DNA of 64,000 bases from Rhodopirellula sp. (GTDB lineage Bacteria; Planctomycetota; Planctomycetia; Pirellulales; Pirellulaceae). The stretch covers positions 1 through 64,000 of the forward strand of contig NZGD01000193.1 of assembly GCA_002690925.1 (NCBI GenBank). Direction: 5' to 3'. The translations under genes were made by a program, and so were the position numbers. The notes beneath the pieces are model-generated. The model saw only the letters and a program-made list of their open reading frames with translations. It had not been told where the DNA came from and searched no databases. Of this stretch, positions 36,047-44,548 are shown one piece after another. How positions within the stretch are numbered: position 1 is the stretch's first letter; each line of letters starts with the position of its first letter.

Positions 36047-37432
36047 ATGCAATCGAATGACTCATTGAATCGTCGCAGTTTTCTTGGGACGACTGGTGCC
36101 CTTGCGACTTGTGCTGTCAATCAGGCCGTGCAGCAACCATTAGGTGCTCAGGAGCCACCGGTCAAATTGTCGGATAAGGCGAGCGAAAGTGCTGGATCAA
36201 AAGCATCGATCGCTGCAATTACCGAGAGGTTGAATCCCAAGATTACCAGTTTGCGTCAGGCAACGCTAAGGATCCTCCAGCCAACGCCTTCGGAGCTTGA
36301 AAAGGGTTTGCGTTTACATGCGGAGTCGGTTGTGTTCGACTCGTACGGATTTTCACCTCGAGCGGCGGTTGACGGTGCGGCACTCGCCAAGCTCGTTGAG
36401 AGTGGTGCTTCGTCAATCGAATTGGATGATGTTCGCGAAGATATGATGATGACTCGTGTGGCAACTGATCCTGTTCAGCAACAGGAGTATCGGGATGCTT
36501 GGCGAGCATCGGGGGTTACCTGCATCTTTCAGAACGCGGGCGAGGAGGGTCAGGACCCGCTGCGATTGCTGAAAAGACTCGCGCGTTTTACTTACGTCAC
36601 AGACTTGATGCGAGGTTTTGTTTCCAAAGCTGCCTCTCCACAGGATGTTCTGAATGCAAAACAGGAAGGTCGGCATTGTCTCTACATGACAGGTAACGGC
36701 GTGCCGTTAACCCAACAGTGGGTTTCTGTGCCAGATGAGTTGCGGTACGTGCGGATCTTTTATCAACTCGGTATTCGCATGATGCACTTGACTTATCAGA
36801 GACGAAACATGATTGGCGATGGTTGTGGAGAAAAAACTGATGCCGGTTTAAGCGATTTTGGTGAGGCAGCCATTGCCGAGATGAACCGGGTTGGCGTCAT
36901 CCCTGACTGTGCTCATAGCGGTTGGCAAACAAGCTTGGAAGCGGCTCGCGTTTCAACCAAGCCGGTGGTTGCAAGCCATTCTGTTTGCGGGGGGATCTAT
37001 CCCCACATTCGCAGTAAGCCGGATGAGGTAATCAGAGCCATTGCTGATTCTGGTGGCTACATTGGAATATGCTGCATCCCGAGGTTCCTGCGGGGGGATG
37101 GGGATGTCAGCGCGTTGTTGGATCACGTCGATTATGTGATCCGGAAATTTGGTCCTGATCATGTTGCGATTGGTACAGACGTGGCCTACCAGTCGCAAGA
37201 TGCTGGTCGAGAAAGAGCCAAGGTGCCCGGTCGGGGCAAGCGGCGGACGGAGTTCCGATCGTTATGGCCGAAGGATGATTATCAAACCAGCCAGCAGGCG
37301 AATGACAGTCTTGCCTGGACTAATTGGCCACTGTTCACGGTGGGTTTGGTGCAGCGTGGTCATGATGATGACGTGATTCGCAAAGTCATCGGCGGTAATG
37401 TCATGCGTGTCGCCCGAAGCACTTTGGTATAG
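36047..37432 (+). CDS. Membrane-dipeptidase-like (M19) protein with altered metal site
   Basis: 461 residues from the ATG at 36047, with GGAGGA at 36037-36042. A Tat signal is present (LNRRSFLGTTGA). The body matches the M19 renal dipeptidase family: RYVRIFYQLGIRMMHLTYQRRNMIGDG, GLSDFGEAAIAEMNRVGVIPDCAH, ASHSVCGG, HVAIGTDV and the C-terminal GGNVMRVA. The two C-terminal metal His (DCAH, SHS) and the Asp of IGTD are present. At the positions of the usual H-x-D (normally D-G-H-x-D) the sequence reads DSYGF, and the bridging Glu region reads TGNG. Classic binuclear dipeptidase activity is therefore doubtful. It may bind one metal or act on another substrate. Confidence 0.82.
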   Translation: MQSNDSLNRRSFLGTTGALATCAVNQAVQQPLGAQEPPVKLSDKASESAGSKASIAAITERLNPKITSLRQATLRILQPTPSELEKGLRLHAESVVFDSYGFSPRAAVDGAALAKLVESGASSIELDDVREDMMMTRVATDPVQQQEYRDAWRASGVTCIFQNAGEEGQDPLRLLKRLARFTYVTDLMRGFVSKAASPQDVLNAKQEGRHCLYMTGNGVPLTQQWVSVPDELRYVRIFYQLGIRMMHLTYQRRNMIGDGCGEKTDAGLSDFGEAAIAEMNRVGVIPDCAHSGWQTSLEAARVSTKPVVASHSVCGGIYPHIRSKPDEVIRAIADSGGYIGICCIPRFLRGDGDVSALLDHVDYVIRKFGPDHVAIGTDVAYQSQDAGRERAKVPGRGKRRTEFRSLWPKDDYQTSQQANDSLAWTNWPLFTVGLVQRGHDDDVIRKVIGGNVMRVARSTLV

Positions 37433-37509
37433 CCGCTCGCTTGGTCGTTTCAGCCTGATGCACTCGGCTTTACAACTGAGTTGTTGCCTTGCGCGGGCGA
37501 CCGCCGCAA

Positions 37510-40500
37510 TCAAGCGGCCTGCAATTCCCGATTGTACTGAGCGAAATTAACCCAGTCAGTCACCTCCTCGAGGTCGGGCAGGTTTCCACCCCGGAGGATT
37601 CGTTTTCCTTCCTTGCTGCGAGCAATGGGGTCAATGATTTGGAATAGCTCTTCCGCATCCCAACCAGCAAGGTCCTCGGGTGTGACGATGTCGGCTGCTA
37701 CCAGCAGTTGTGCGTCATGCCCTCGTAGCATTGGAATGCAGCAAACCAGCGTCGTTTGTTGTTGCCATTGTAACACCGTGTCTGCGTCTACGCGTCGGTG
37801 ATCCAGTTGCTCAGCAATTTGTTCAGGATCTCCGCTTAGTAAGTCCTGGATGGTGTAGACGCCTATTGCCTGTAGGCGTTCTTCCATGCGTTCACCGATT
37901 GAAGGTGCATCCACAACTGGAGCATCTTGCTGAAGATAGAAACGTAACTCGCGAATTTCGGTTTCTATTTCAGTTGTTGCATCCGGGGATCGCCCATCCT
38001 CAGCGGTATGCTGGTCGAACTGTACAACACCGGCTCGGTTTGTTTCAGCCGGGTGGTTCACCAGTGAATGTTTGCGTCTTTGTCGGCGGGTGTGTTCGCC
38101 GCGGTGATTTCGTTTTAAAGACGGTGTGACGTCTGTAGTGTGTTTGGTGGCAGACTGTGGATTGTCACCCGCCGCAGAGGTTGCTTGCTTGGTTTTGCTG
38201 CTTGCAAGCTGATTGCTGGCTTGGTCAGCTTGTGAGCTTAATCCTTGGCTATTTGCAGTCGCGATCCAACTCGTGATGCGGGCAAGTTCATGACTGCTTC
38301 CACTAAGCAGGACTTGTTGCCCTCTTTCAGTTGCCAGAAAGGCTTCCACTTTGTGCAGCAGAGTGACAGGGGGAGTAGCTGCAAGGGTGGCTGGGGTCGT
38401 GATACCACAAGCGACCAGGATTCTCGCATCGAATCCTCGCAGGTTTGGGACGCGGCAAACGAGTCGGCATTCTGCTTGCCAGCGCCGTATCGTGTTGGCT
38501 TCTACATCTGCCAAACCCAGTGCATCTGCTAATCGACAGGGGTCCTGTTGCATCAGGTGGACAATATGACTGACCTGTAGTCCCCGCAGTCGTGCAGCGG
38601 CAACGGCATCGATAGACGGACCCTGGTCAATGGGACTGTCTACAGAAAGAAAGAAGGGTGAGGCAGGAGTCGCGGTGGCAACATTGGGGTTGTTCGACAT
38701 CCGGGGATCTTCTTTGGAAGTTGAGAGGCGTTGGTCGTTAGCCATTGAAGTATTTCCAAACGTAAAGCGGTGTGTTTGGGGAGATTCAATGGTGCTGTAA
38801 GTATCGGCGTAGTAAAAACCATCACGATGCAACGTTCCGTCCGCAGTCCGGTCGGTTGACTCATTTGCAACTGCTCCAAACGGTTGCTTGGTGGCGGTGA
38901 CGCTGTTTCGTTGGGCGTCCTGCCACGCCATGTCAAAACGTTGGTTTGCGTTAACGTTGGGCATGTGGTTGCTTTTTTTCATGAGTGTTATTTCCTCGGG
39001 GACATCCTGAAGACCATAAGTATGAGGGTGAGGACCAACGTAGTTTTCGGCTGCGTAAGTTGATTTCCACAGTGGTCTGTGGGGATGTACGATTCGTTCG
39101 GAATGTATCTGCTCGATGCGTGAACCGACTCTTCGAAGTTGGGCAGTCAAGTGCTCACTGCTAGTGAGGACAAGCAGTTGGCGACCGTCACTGGCGTAAT
39201 CATGAAGTGCCGCGGTAAATGCATGGTTTGCACTGTGGCGAGCCAGGGGTGTACCCGAATCACCATGGTCAATGCATCGGTCATGCAACTTTTGTTCTAC
39301 TTCACCGAGGGTCTCAATGATCAGTGGAACATGACAGCCCGAGCGGGCGAGTGAGTCACCTGCCGCCATTCGAAGTGCGAGAACGGCGCACGCCTTGTCA
39401 AAATCGGGGTACGCCGAGACGTCTTTGCCGTCGATCTCGATCACGCCCTTTTCAGCACCGACGCGGTCTGTAGGTGGCGACGCAATCTTGTCTTTTGACC
39501 ATGAAATGTGTCGCAGTCGGCCACCTGACAAACGAATTAACCAATGGCTGGCGCGGTGCGCAAGGGGTGACGAAACAATTGTTTTTTGGGCAGGAGAACC
39601 AAGTTCACGCAGTCGTTGCGTTCGACGGGTTCGCAGACCTTGTGCACGTGCCAGAGAGCTGATGCGAGTTTCAACTTCTTCCAATTCCTTGGCCAGTAAT
39701 TCCCGGTTGCTACAGGCTGATTCCGGATCTGTACTTTCTCTATCTTCGTTAAGCCATGCAAGTCTGGTTTTCGATGTGCCGCGTAAGTTCAGCCCACTTT
39801 TTCGTATGCTGCGGCGAACCTCGGCCGCTTCGTTCAAGCAGGTATCCAAACTTAATGTGACGCTTTCCAGTTCGGCTATTCGGTCTTTGCGTTCGCGGTT
39901 CCCCGTCTCCCATTGACGATCTCTGGAATCTGACCATTCTTGTTCAGCCAAAACGCCCTGTGCATGAGTTTGACGAAGTACCTCGTCGCGATGACGCTTC
40001 AATTGCTTGATGGCGGATAGCAGCCATTGTTCACAGCGGCGCGCTAGTGATAGTTCGTGCATCGGCGGATGGGATGCTGGTGTCTGTTGACGTTGGTTGT
40101 AGCCCTGTATCTGTCGCAGGATATCGCGGATGGTTCGCAACGTGGAGCTTACAGTCGTGGCCGTGCCCGGGATACTCTGGTCCTGTTCATACCAGGACCG
40201 GCTGACACGGTCTGGCCCAGCATATCGATCGACGAGCCAGTCGATTTGGCGTGTTGCGAGCAGGATGTGCTGATTGATCGAATTGCGACCGCGGATAGAA
40301 CGAGTGTTTTCACCCGTTGCAATTCCCTGCTGCGAAGAATGGGGTTTTTCAAGCGTGTGCAAGAAACGATTCAAACGCATTCGTCGAAGCGATCGTTCAT
40401 CAATGGGTGAAGAACCCGAAGTCGTGTCGATTCTGCCTGTGAGCATGCAGTGCTGCAGGGCAGCAACTTCCATCTGCGCACGCTGCCAATGAATTACTTG

Positions 40501-41685
40501 TGCATCAATGTCTTCAAGTTGACGCTGCTTTTGTGTTCGGTCATTGCTTGTCGTGTTGTTCCCCTGACTACTTGCACTACTCGCACGGGCTTGCCATGGC
40601 CGCTTGCTCTGGTCACTCAAGTAGTTTCGGAGCTGATGTCTTTTTGATCGAAGAGTGCGGGCGTGTTCGTTCAGTTCTCGCAGACGCGATTGCAAGTGTG
40701 ACTGCCAGTTTTGTTCTGATTCGCAATCCCGTACTGCACTCTGGGGGGATCCGGTTGGATCCGAAATATTCGAGGGATTTCTGTTGGTTCGTGTACTGGC
40801 GGTCTGACCAGTTTCGAACGCATCCTGTGATTGACTGCCGGGGTTCTGGTCATCGTTGAGGCACTGAGTGAGCCATGATCGTCGCGAAAGTAATGAAACG
40901 TATTCGGGTTCTTCGAGGGGACCTGCGATCGCTTGCAGGCTTGCAAGTTCGGCTTCGATTTCCGCCAGATCGGCTCGGACTTGTTTTCCAGTGCATGGAA
41001 GATCAGGCCTGTCTGCGTAAGGCGGTGAGAGTGCAGGGTTGCCGAGATGTTTGTGCGAGGATTGAGAAGAAGCATCGAAATGGCAAGACGCGTGATCCTC
41101 AAATGCTGCTGTGGTCTCAGCGGAAACTTCCGCGGGATGACTGAAGTGATTGCCAACTTTGGGGCCAGCTGTCGCTTTCGCGTCATTTTCAAGTTCGCAG
41201 GAGGTTTGGTTGTCCAGACCGCTACGCACACATGCGGAAACGACCCGCGCGACATCTGTCAGTGCCGAGTCGGTAATGATGCAGTCTGCAATTTCCTCGG
41301 GTATGTTGAATGCCTGGATTGCGAGTTCGGCATCATTGTTTTCGCTGATGTTTTGTAACCAGCCCGTTGGTTCCAAACCAAAGTTGACCGGATTTGCACC
41401 ACGTGGTTCAAATTGGATCGTCTGCCGACCGTGAGCGGTTCCGTCTTGTTCGCGGTAGTAGTGAACAAGTCCCTGGTGACCTGCGAATACTACCCGACCG
41501 GTAGAAGAACTCAGCATGCCAAGCGGATATTGGCGTTCAATCAGAGCATCCCTGACAAATCGGGCTAAAGCAGTCTTGCCGCTTCCTTCCGGTGCGTTGA
41601 CGACATTGATCTGTTCCGAGAATGGTCCCAGTTCGACTCGCTTCAACGGTCCGTGGGTGTCAATGTCGATGCGATCCAGCAACAT
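37510..41685 (-). CDS. YhaN-like SMC-type ATPase fused to two DUF4332-like domains
   Basis: 1391 residues. The N-terminus (MLLDRIDIDTHGPLKRVEL...) has a Walker A, APEGSGKTALA, at about residues 31-41, as in RecF/SbcC/YhaN proteins. A long Gln/Arg/Glu-rich region with coiled-coil character follows. The second half of the ATPase head includes LSGGRLRHISW, a signature-like ALRMAAGD and VPLIIETLGEV, where YhaN proteins have a Walker B ending LDD; a C-terminal strand LLVLTSSEHL completes it. After a linker come two similar domains of about 110 residues (starts near RLRGLQVSHIVHLM and RLQAIGVYTIQDLL; both contain R-W/Q-W-Q, 'VPNLRGFDA/IPMLRGHDA'), matching the helix-hairpin-helix DUF4332 family. 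Likely DNA-bound. GGAGGAG precedes the ATG by 7 bp. Confidence 0.82.
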   Translation of the reverse strand: MLLDRIDIDTHGPLKRVELGPFSEQINVVNAPEGSGKTALARFVRDALIERQYPLGMLSSSTGRVVFAGHQGLVHYYREQDGTAHGRQTIQFEPRGANPVNFGLEPTGWLQNISENNDAELAIQAFNIPEEIADCIITDSALTDVARVVSACVRSGLDNQTSCELENDAKATAGPKVGNHFSHPAEVSAETTAAFEDHASCHFDASSQSSHKHLGNPALSPPYADRPDLPCTGKQVRADLAEIEAELASLQAIAGPLEEPEYVSLLSRRSWLTQCLNDDQNPGSQSQDAFETGQTASTRTNRNPSNISDPTGSPQSAVRDCESEQNWQSHLQSRLRELNEHARTLRSKRHQLRNYLSDQSKRPWQARASSASSQGNNTTSNDRTQKQRQLEDIDAQVIHWQRAQMEVAALQHCMLTGRIDTTSGSSPIDERSLRRMRLNRFLHTLEKPHSSQQGIATGENTRSIRGRNSINQHILLATRQIDWLVDRYAGPDRVSRSWYEQDQSIPGTATTVSSTLRTIRDILRQIQGYNQRQQTPASHPPMHELSLARRCEQWLLSAIKQLKRHRDEVLRQTHAQGVLAEQEWSDSRDRQWETGNRERKDRIAELESVTLSLDTCLNEAAEVRRSIRKSGLNLRGTSKTRLAWLNEDRESTDPESACSNRELLAKELEEVETRISSLARAQGLRTRRTQRLRELGSPAQKTIVSSPLAHRASHWLIRLSGGRLRHISWSKDKIASPPTDRVGAEKGVIEIDGKDVSAYPDFDKACAVLALRMAAGDSLARSGCHVPLIIETLGEVEQKLHDRCIDHGDSGTPLARHSANHAFTAALHDYASDGRQLLVLTSSEHLTAQLRRVGSRIEQIHSERIVHPHRPLWKSTYAAENYVGPHPHTYGLQDVPEEITLMKKSNHMPNVNANQRFDMAWQDAQRNSVTATKQPFGAVANESTDRTADGTLHRDGFYYADTYSTIESPQTHRFTFGNTSMANDQRLSTSKEDPRMSNNPNVATATPASPFFLSVDSPIDQGPSIDAVAAARLRGLQVSHIVHLMQQDPCRLADALGLADVEANTIRRWQAECRLVCRVPNLRGFDARILVACGITTPATLAATPPVTLLHKVEAFLATERGQQVLLSGSSHELARITSWIATANSQGLSSQADQASNQLASSKTKQATSAAGDNPQSATKHTTDVTPSLKRNHRGEHTRRQRRKHSLVNHPAETNRAGVVQFDQHTAEDGRSPDATTEIETEIRELRFYLQQDAPVVDAPSIGERMEERLQAIGVYTIQDLLSGDPEQIAEQLDHRRVDADTVLQWQQQTTLVCCIPMLRGHDAQLLVAADIVTPEDLAGWDAEELFQIIDPIARSKEGKRILRGGNLPDLEEVTDWVNFAQYNRELQAA

Positions 41686-42128
41686 ACCGTGGCTCCTCCG
41701 TGGCCATTCAGGTACTCAGCACGCGTTTGCGTCTTGGTGAGTTCCTGCAATGTGATATCTACGACTTCCTTGTCGATCTGAGCTTCCCTTGCCAAGGTGG
41801 CGTGGTGGGCTAGGTGAGCGCTGCCAGCAAATGGACGCGCCGGATCCAACCTTAGCGAATAGTTCTGTTTCACGGAAATAGCGAAATCAAATCTCGGCGG
41901 TGCATAAATCGCTAGCAAATGTATCGAGTGGTGAACTTGTGTGAAAATGGTCTTGGCTGTGTTGGTTGGCCTTTGTTAAAGAGAAAACGCGTCCGTTCCC
42001 CATTCACGTGATGGACGCTCAACGTGCTGGTTTGACTCAACTTCGATGTGCCGCTCGACAGAGCGTGTTCCAGAATTGTGTCGTGTTGTGGCACGTGATG
42101 TTAGCTCCAGACCTTTTTGGAATTCAGG
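41686..42128. other. Divergent region between the ATPase and the HEAT lipoprotein
   Basis: 443 bp. The ribosome-binding site of the ATPase gene (GGAGGAG on the minus strand) is at its left edge. A minus-strand frame (41643-41918) overlaps the ATPase start; it looks partly helical, but I could not support it. No terminator or promoter is assigned. Confidence 0.45.
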
Positions 42129-42866
42129 ATGTCGATTAAGACTCAATCACGCTTCTGGTCACGACCAATCACAACCGCTTTGACGGTGGCCGTAGTAATC
42201 ACTGCTTGTTGCGGGGTCATGGGCTGTCAAGATGGTCCGATGTACGCCATGAAAAGTGTCAATCCCTATTACCGGTGGCACGAGTGGCAGTCAGACGAAG
42301 CATTCGGCACAACGGAGCATGAGCGTCGGCAGCAGTTGGCCCAATTGGCAGAAAATATTGGCGGTTACGATGGTGCTGTGCAAACCAAGTGGTTGAGTGC
42401 GTTGAATCACGTCATGGACACTGACGAGAGTACTGAAATGCGGCGTTTGGCTGTCATGGCAGCAGGAAATGTTGATGGCCAATCCGCTTTGCAGATTTTG
42501 GAAAAAGGAATGGACGACGATAGCGTCAAAGTACGAATGCAAGCCTGTCGTGCTCTTGGCAATCACAGGACTGATGAAAATGTTTTGTTGTTAGCGAGTG
42601 CTCTCGGCTCCGAAACCAGCACGGATGTTAAGCATGCAGCGATGCGTGCGTTGCAGGATCAACCCAGCCCCAAGGCTGTAGAAGCTCTTCGTTTGGCACT
42701 TTCTGATCGCGATCCATCGACGCAGAATTTGGCCATTGTGTCTTTACGGGGTGCTACCGGTAAAGATTATGGCGATGATCCGGAAATTTGGATTGCAGCG
42801 TTGGACGGGCAGCCCGTAGAAGAACGTCCAGCTCGATTTGCCGATCGCCTGCGAGAGTTGTTCTAG
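42129..42866 (+). CDS. HEAT-repeat lipoprotein
   Basis: 245 residues from the ATG at 42129; a start at 42117 would add four residues. The signal peptide (ITTALTVAVVITACCGVMGC) carries the lipobox VMGC. The rest is built of HEAT-like helical repeats: EMRRLAVMAAGNVDGQSALQIL, SVKVRMQACRALGNHRTDENV, DVKHAAMRALQDQPSPKAVEA and DPSTQNLAIVSLRGATG. It is probably a protein-binding scaffold on the periplasmic side of a membrane. Partner unknown. Confidence 0.82.
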   Translation: MSIKTQSRFWSRPITTALTVAVVITACCGVMGCQDGPMYAMKSVNPYYRWHEWQSDEAFGTTEHERRQQLAQLAENIGGYDGAVQTKWLSALNHVMDTDESTEMRRLAVMAAGNVDGQSALQILEKGMDDDSVKVRMQACRALGNHRTDENVLLLASALGSETSTDVKHAAMRALQDQPSPKAVEALRLALSDRDPSTQNLAIVSLRGATGKDYGDDPEIWIAALDGQPVEERPARFADRLRELF

Positions 42867-43124
42867 GCATTTTGTGCCGGCATGTCCCCGATCAGGTCGC
42901 AAATTTGTCTTCCAAGAGAGATGAAATTTTGGCTGATGCTGGTCTGCTGCGCTATCACTTTCAGGTGAGAAAATTTTTGCAGGTCGATAGGAAATGCCGC
43001 TTTGGGGCAGGTTTTGAAGCCCGACACGCATGATGTGAGCGCCACCCCCTTCCGCCCGCCTGCAACCTGAAGGAAACTAGTCGTTTTATGATTGGTAGGC
43101 GAAATACAAGGGCGTTATCTCGCG

Positions 43125-44348
43125 ATGAAATATGTAATTGTGATTCCAGATGGTTGTGCCGATGAACCGATCGACGCGCTTGACGGAAAGACACCATTAG
43201 AGACGGCCCTGATGCCGGCAACAGATGCGCTCGCCAAAGCTGGATCCTTGGCTTTGGCCAATAACACGCCTCTACATCTGCCGGCTGGTAGCGAGGTGGC
43301 AAACCTGTGTCTGCTTGGCTATGACCCCGATGTCTACTTTACGGGGCGTGCTCCTCTGGAGGCCGCGGCGCAGGGAATCACGCTTGGTCCCCATGACTGG
43401 GCAGTGAGATGCAATCTGGTCACGGTGGAAGATCAAGTGATGGTTGACTTCACTGCTGATCACATCACCACGGATGAAGCAAAGCAGTTGCTGGCGTCCG
43501 CGCAAGCAGCTTTGCTTGAGGATGTGCCTGGCGGTGGGCGTTTTGAATTTGTACCCGGTGTGAGTTATCGGAATCTGTTGATCTATCGAGGTGAGAAAGA
43601 AACATCCCCGCCCTTCTCTCGTGATACACGAACACGGGCACCGCATGATTTAACCGATCTTGCTGTCACGGATGAGTTCCCCCGTGGACCCGGCAGTGAT
43701 TTATTGGTGCGACTGATGAGTGGGTCGGCAGAATTGTTTGCCAGCCATCCAGTCAACAAGGCGCGTGTTGCTGCGGGCAAGAAGCCAGCAACGAATCTTT
43801 GGTTATGGGGACTGGGTGGGGCGCCCAACTTGCCATCATTCAAGGAACGTTATGGCGTCAATGGTGTCATGATCACGGCCGTGGATTTGTTGCGTGGAAT
43901 TGCAGCGTTGGCAGGTTGGCCACGCATTGAGGTGGAAGGCGCTACGGGATATCTCGATACCGATTACGCCGCCAAGGGACGCGCCGCGGTGCAGGCACTA
44001 AATGACTACGATGTCGTGTGCGTCCACATTGAGGCGCCTGATGAAGCATCTCATGAGGGGCGGCACGATGAAAAAATTAAGGCGTTGGAGCAGATTGATC
44101 AGCACATTGTTGCACCGTTGGTAAACGCACTTGAGGAACAGGGTGACTATCGTATTCTCATCACGCCGGATCATCCGACACCGTGTGGTACCAAAAAACA
44201 CAGTCATGGCATGGTTCCACTGGTAATTGCTGGTGCTGGCGTGCAAGCTGATGAACAAAGTCGATACGATGAAATAGCCGCAGAGGCGAGCGGCCGCAGA
44301 TTTGATCAAGGCTGGGATCTGATGCAGGAGTTTATCCGAACCAGCTGA
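43125..44348 (+). CDS. Phosphoglycerate mutase-like protein / proposed homoserine kinase
   Basis: A protein of 407 residues of the alkaline-phosphatase superfamily, COG3635 type, from the ATG at 43125 (MKYVIVIPDGCADEP). The nucleophile region reads AGSEVANLCLLGYDP, with the metal-binding Ser after AG; HIEAPDEASHEG and ITPDHPTPC carry the later metal His/Asp residues. The family includes archaeal 2,3-bisphosphoglycerate-independent phosphoglycerate mutase, but one bacterial branch is annotated as a proposed homoserine kinase because it sits next to threonine-pathway genes. Here aspartate kinase follows 200 bp downstream on the same strand. I therefore favour the homoserine kinase role, by inference from context only. 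Confidence 0.82.
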   Translation: MKYVIVIPDGCADEPIDALDGKTPLETALMPATDALAKAGSLALANNTPLHLPAGSEVANLCLLGYDPDVYFTGRAPLEAAAQGITLGPHDWAVRCNLVTVEDQVMVDFTADHITTDEAKQLLASAQAALLEDVPGGGRFEFVPGVSYRNLLIYRGEKETSPPFSRDTRTRAPHDLTDLAVTDEFPRGPGSDLLVRLMSGSAELFASHPVNKARVAAGKKPATNLWLWGLGGAPNLPSFKERYGVNGVMITAVDLLRGIAALAGWPRIEVEGATGYLDTDYAAKGRAAVQALNDYDVVCVHIEAPDEASHEGRHDEKIKALEQIDQHIVAPLVNALEEQGDYRILITPDHPTPCGTKKHSHGMVPLVIAGAGVQADEQSRYDEIAAEASGRRFDQGWDLMQEFIRTS

Positions 44349-44548
44349 ATTTTATTGACGGGTGCATCGACACGATGCCGGTGGCACCAGATGCTATCTC
44401 GATAGCTGTCAAGTGTGGACGGAGTTGCTGTTGAGAATGCCAAAGAAAGTCATGGGCTCCCGTGGAAGACTCGACCATCCTTTGGCAAAGAGCACCTGAG
44501 CGTTTTTACTTTACCGATTTACCACTGGATTACAGTAGCTTAAGTCTC

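Noticed and set aside
41643-41918. Minus-strand frame overlapping the start of the YhaN-like gene
   Set aside because: The middle looks helical and the overlap could imply coupling, but I see no ribosome-binding site or family. A nuclease subunit would be expected there and this is far too short.
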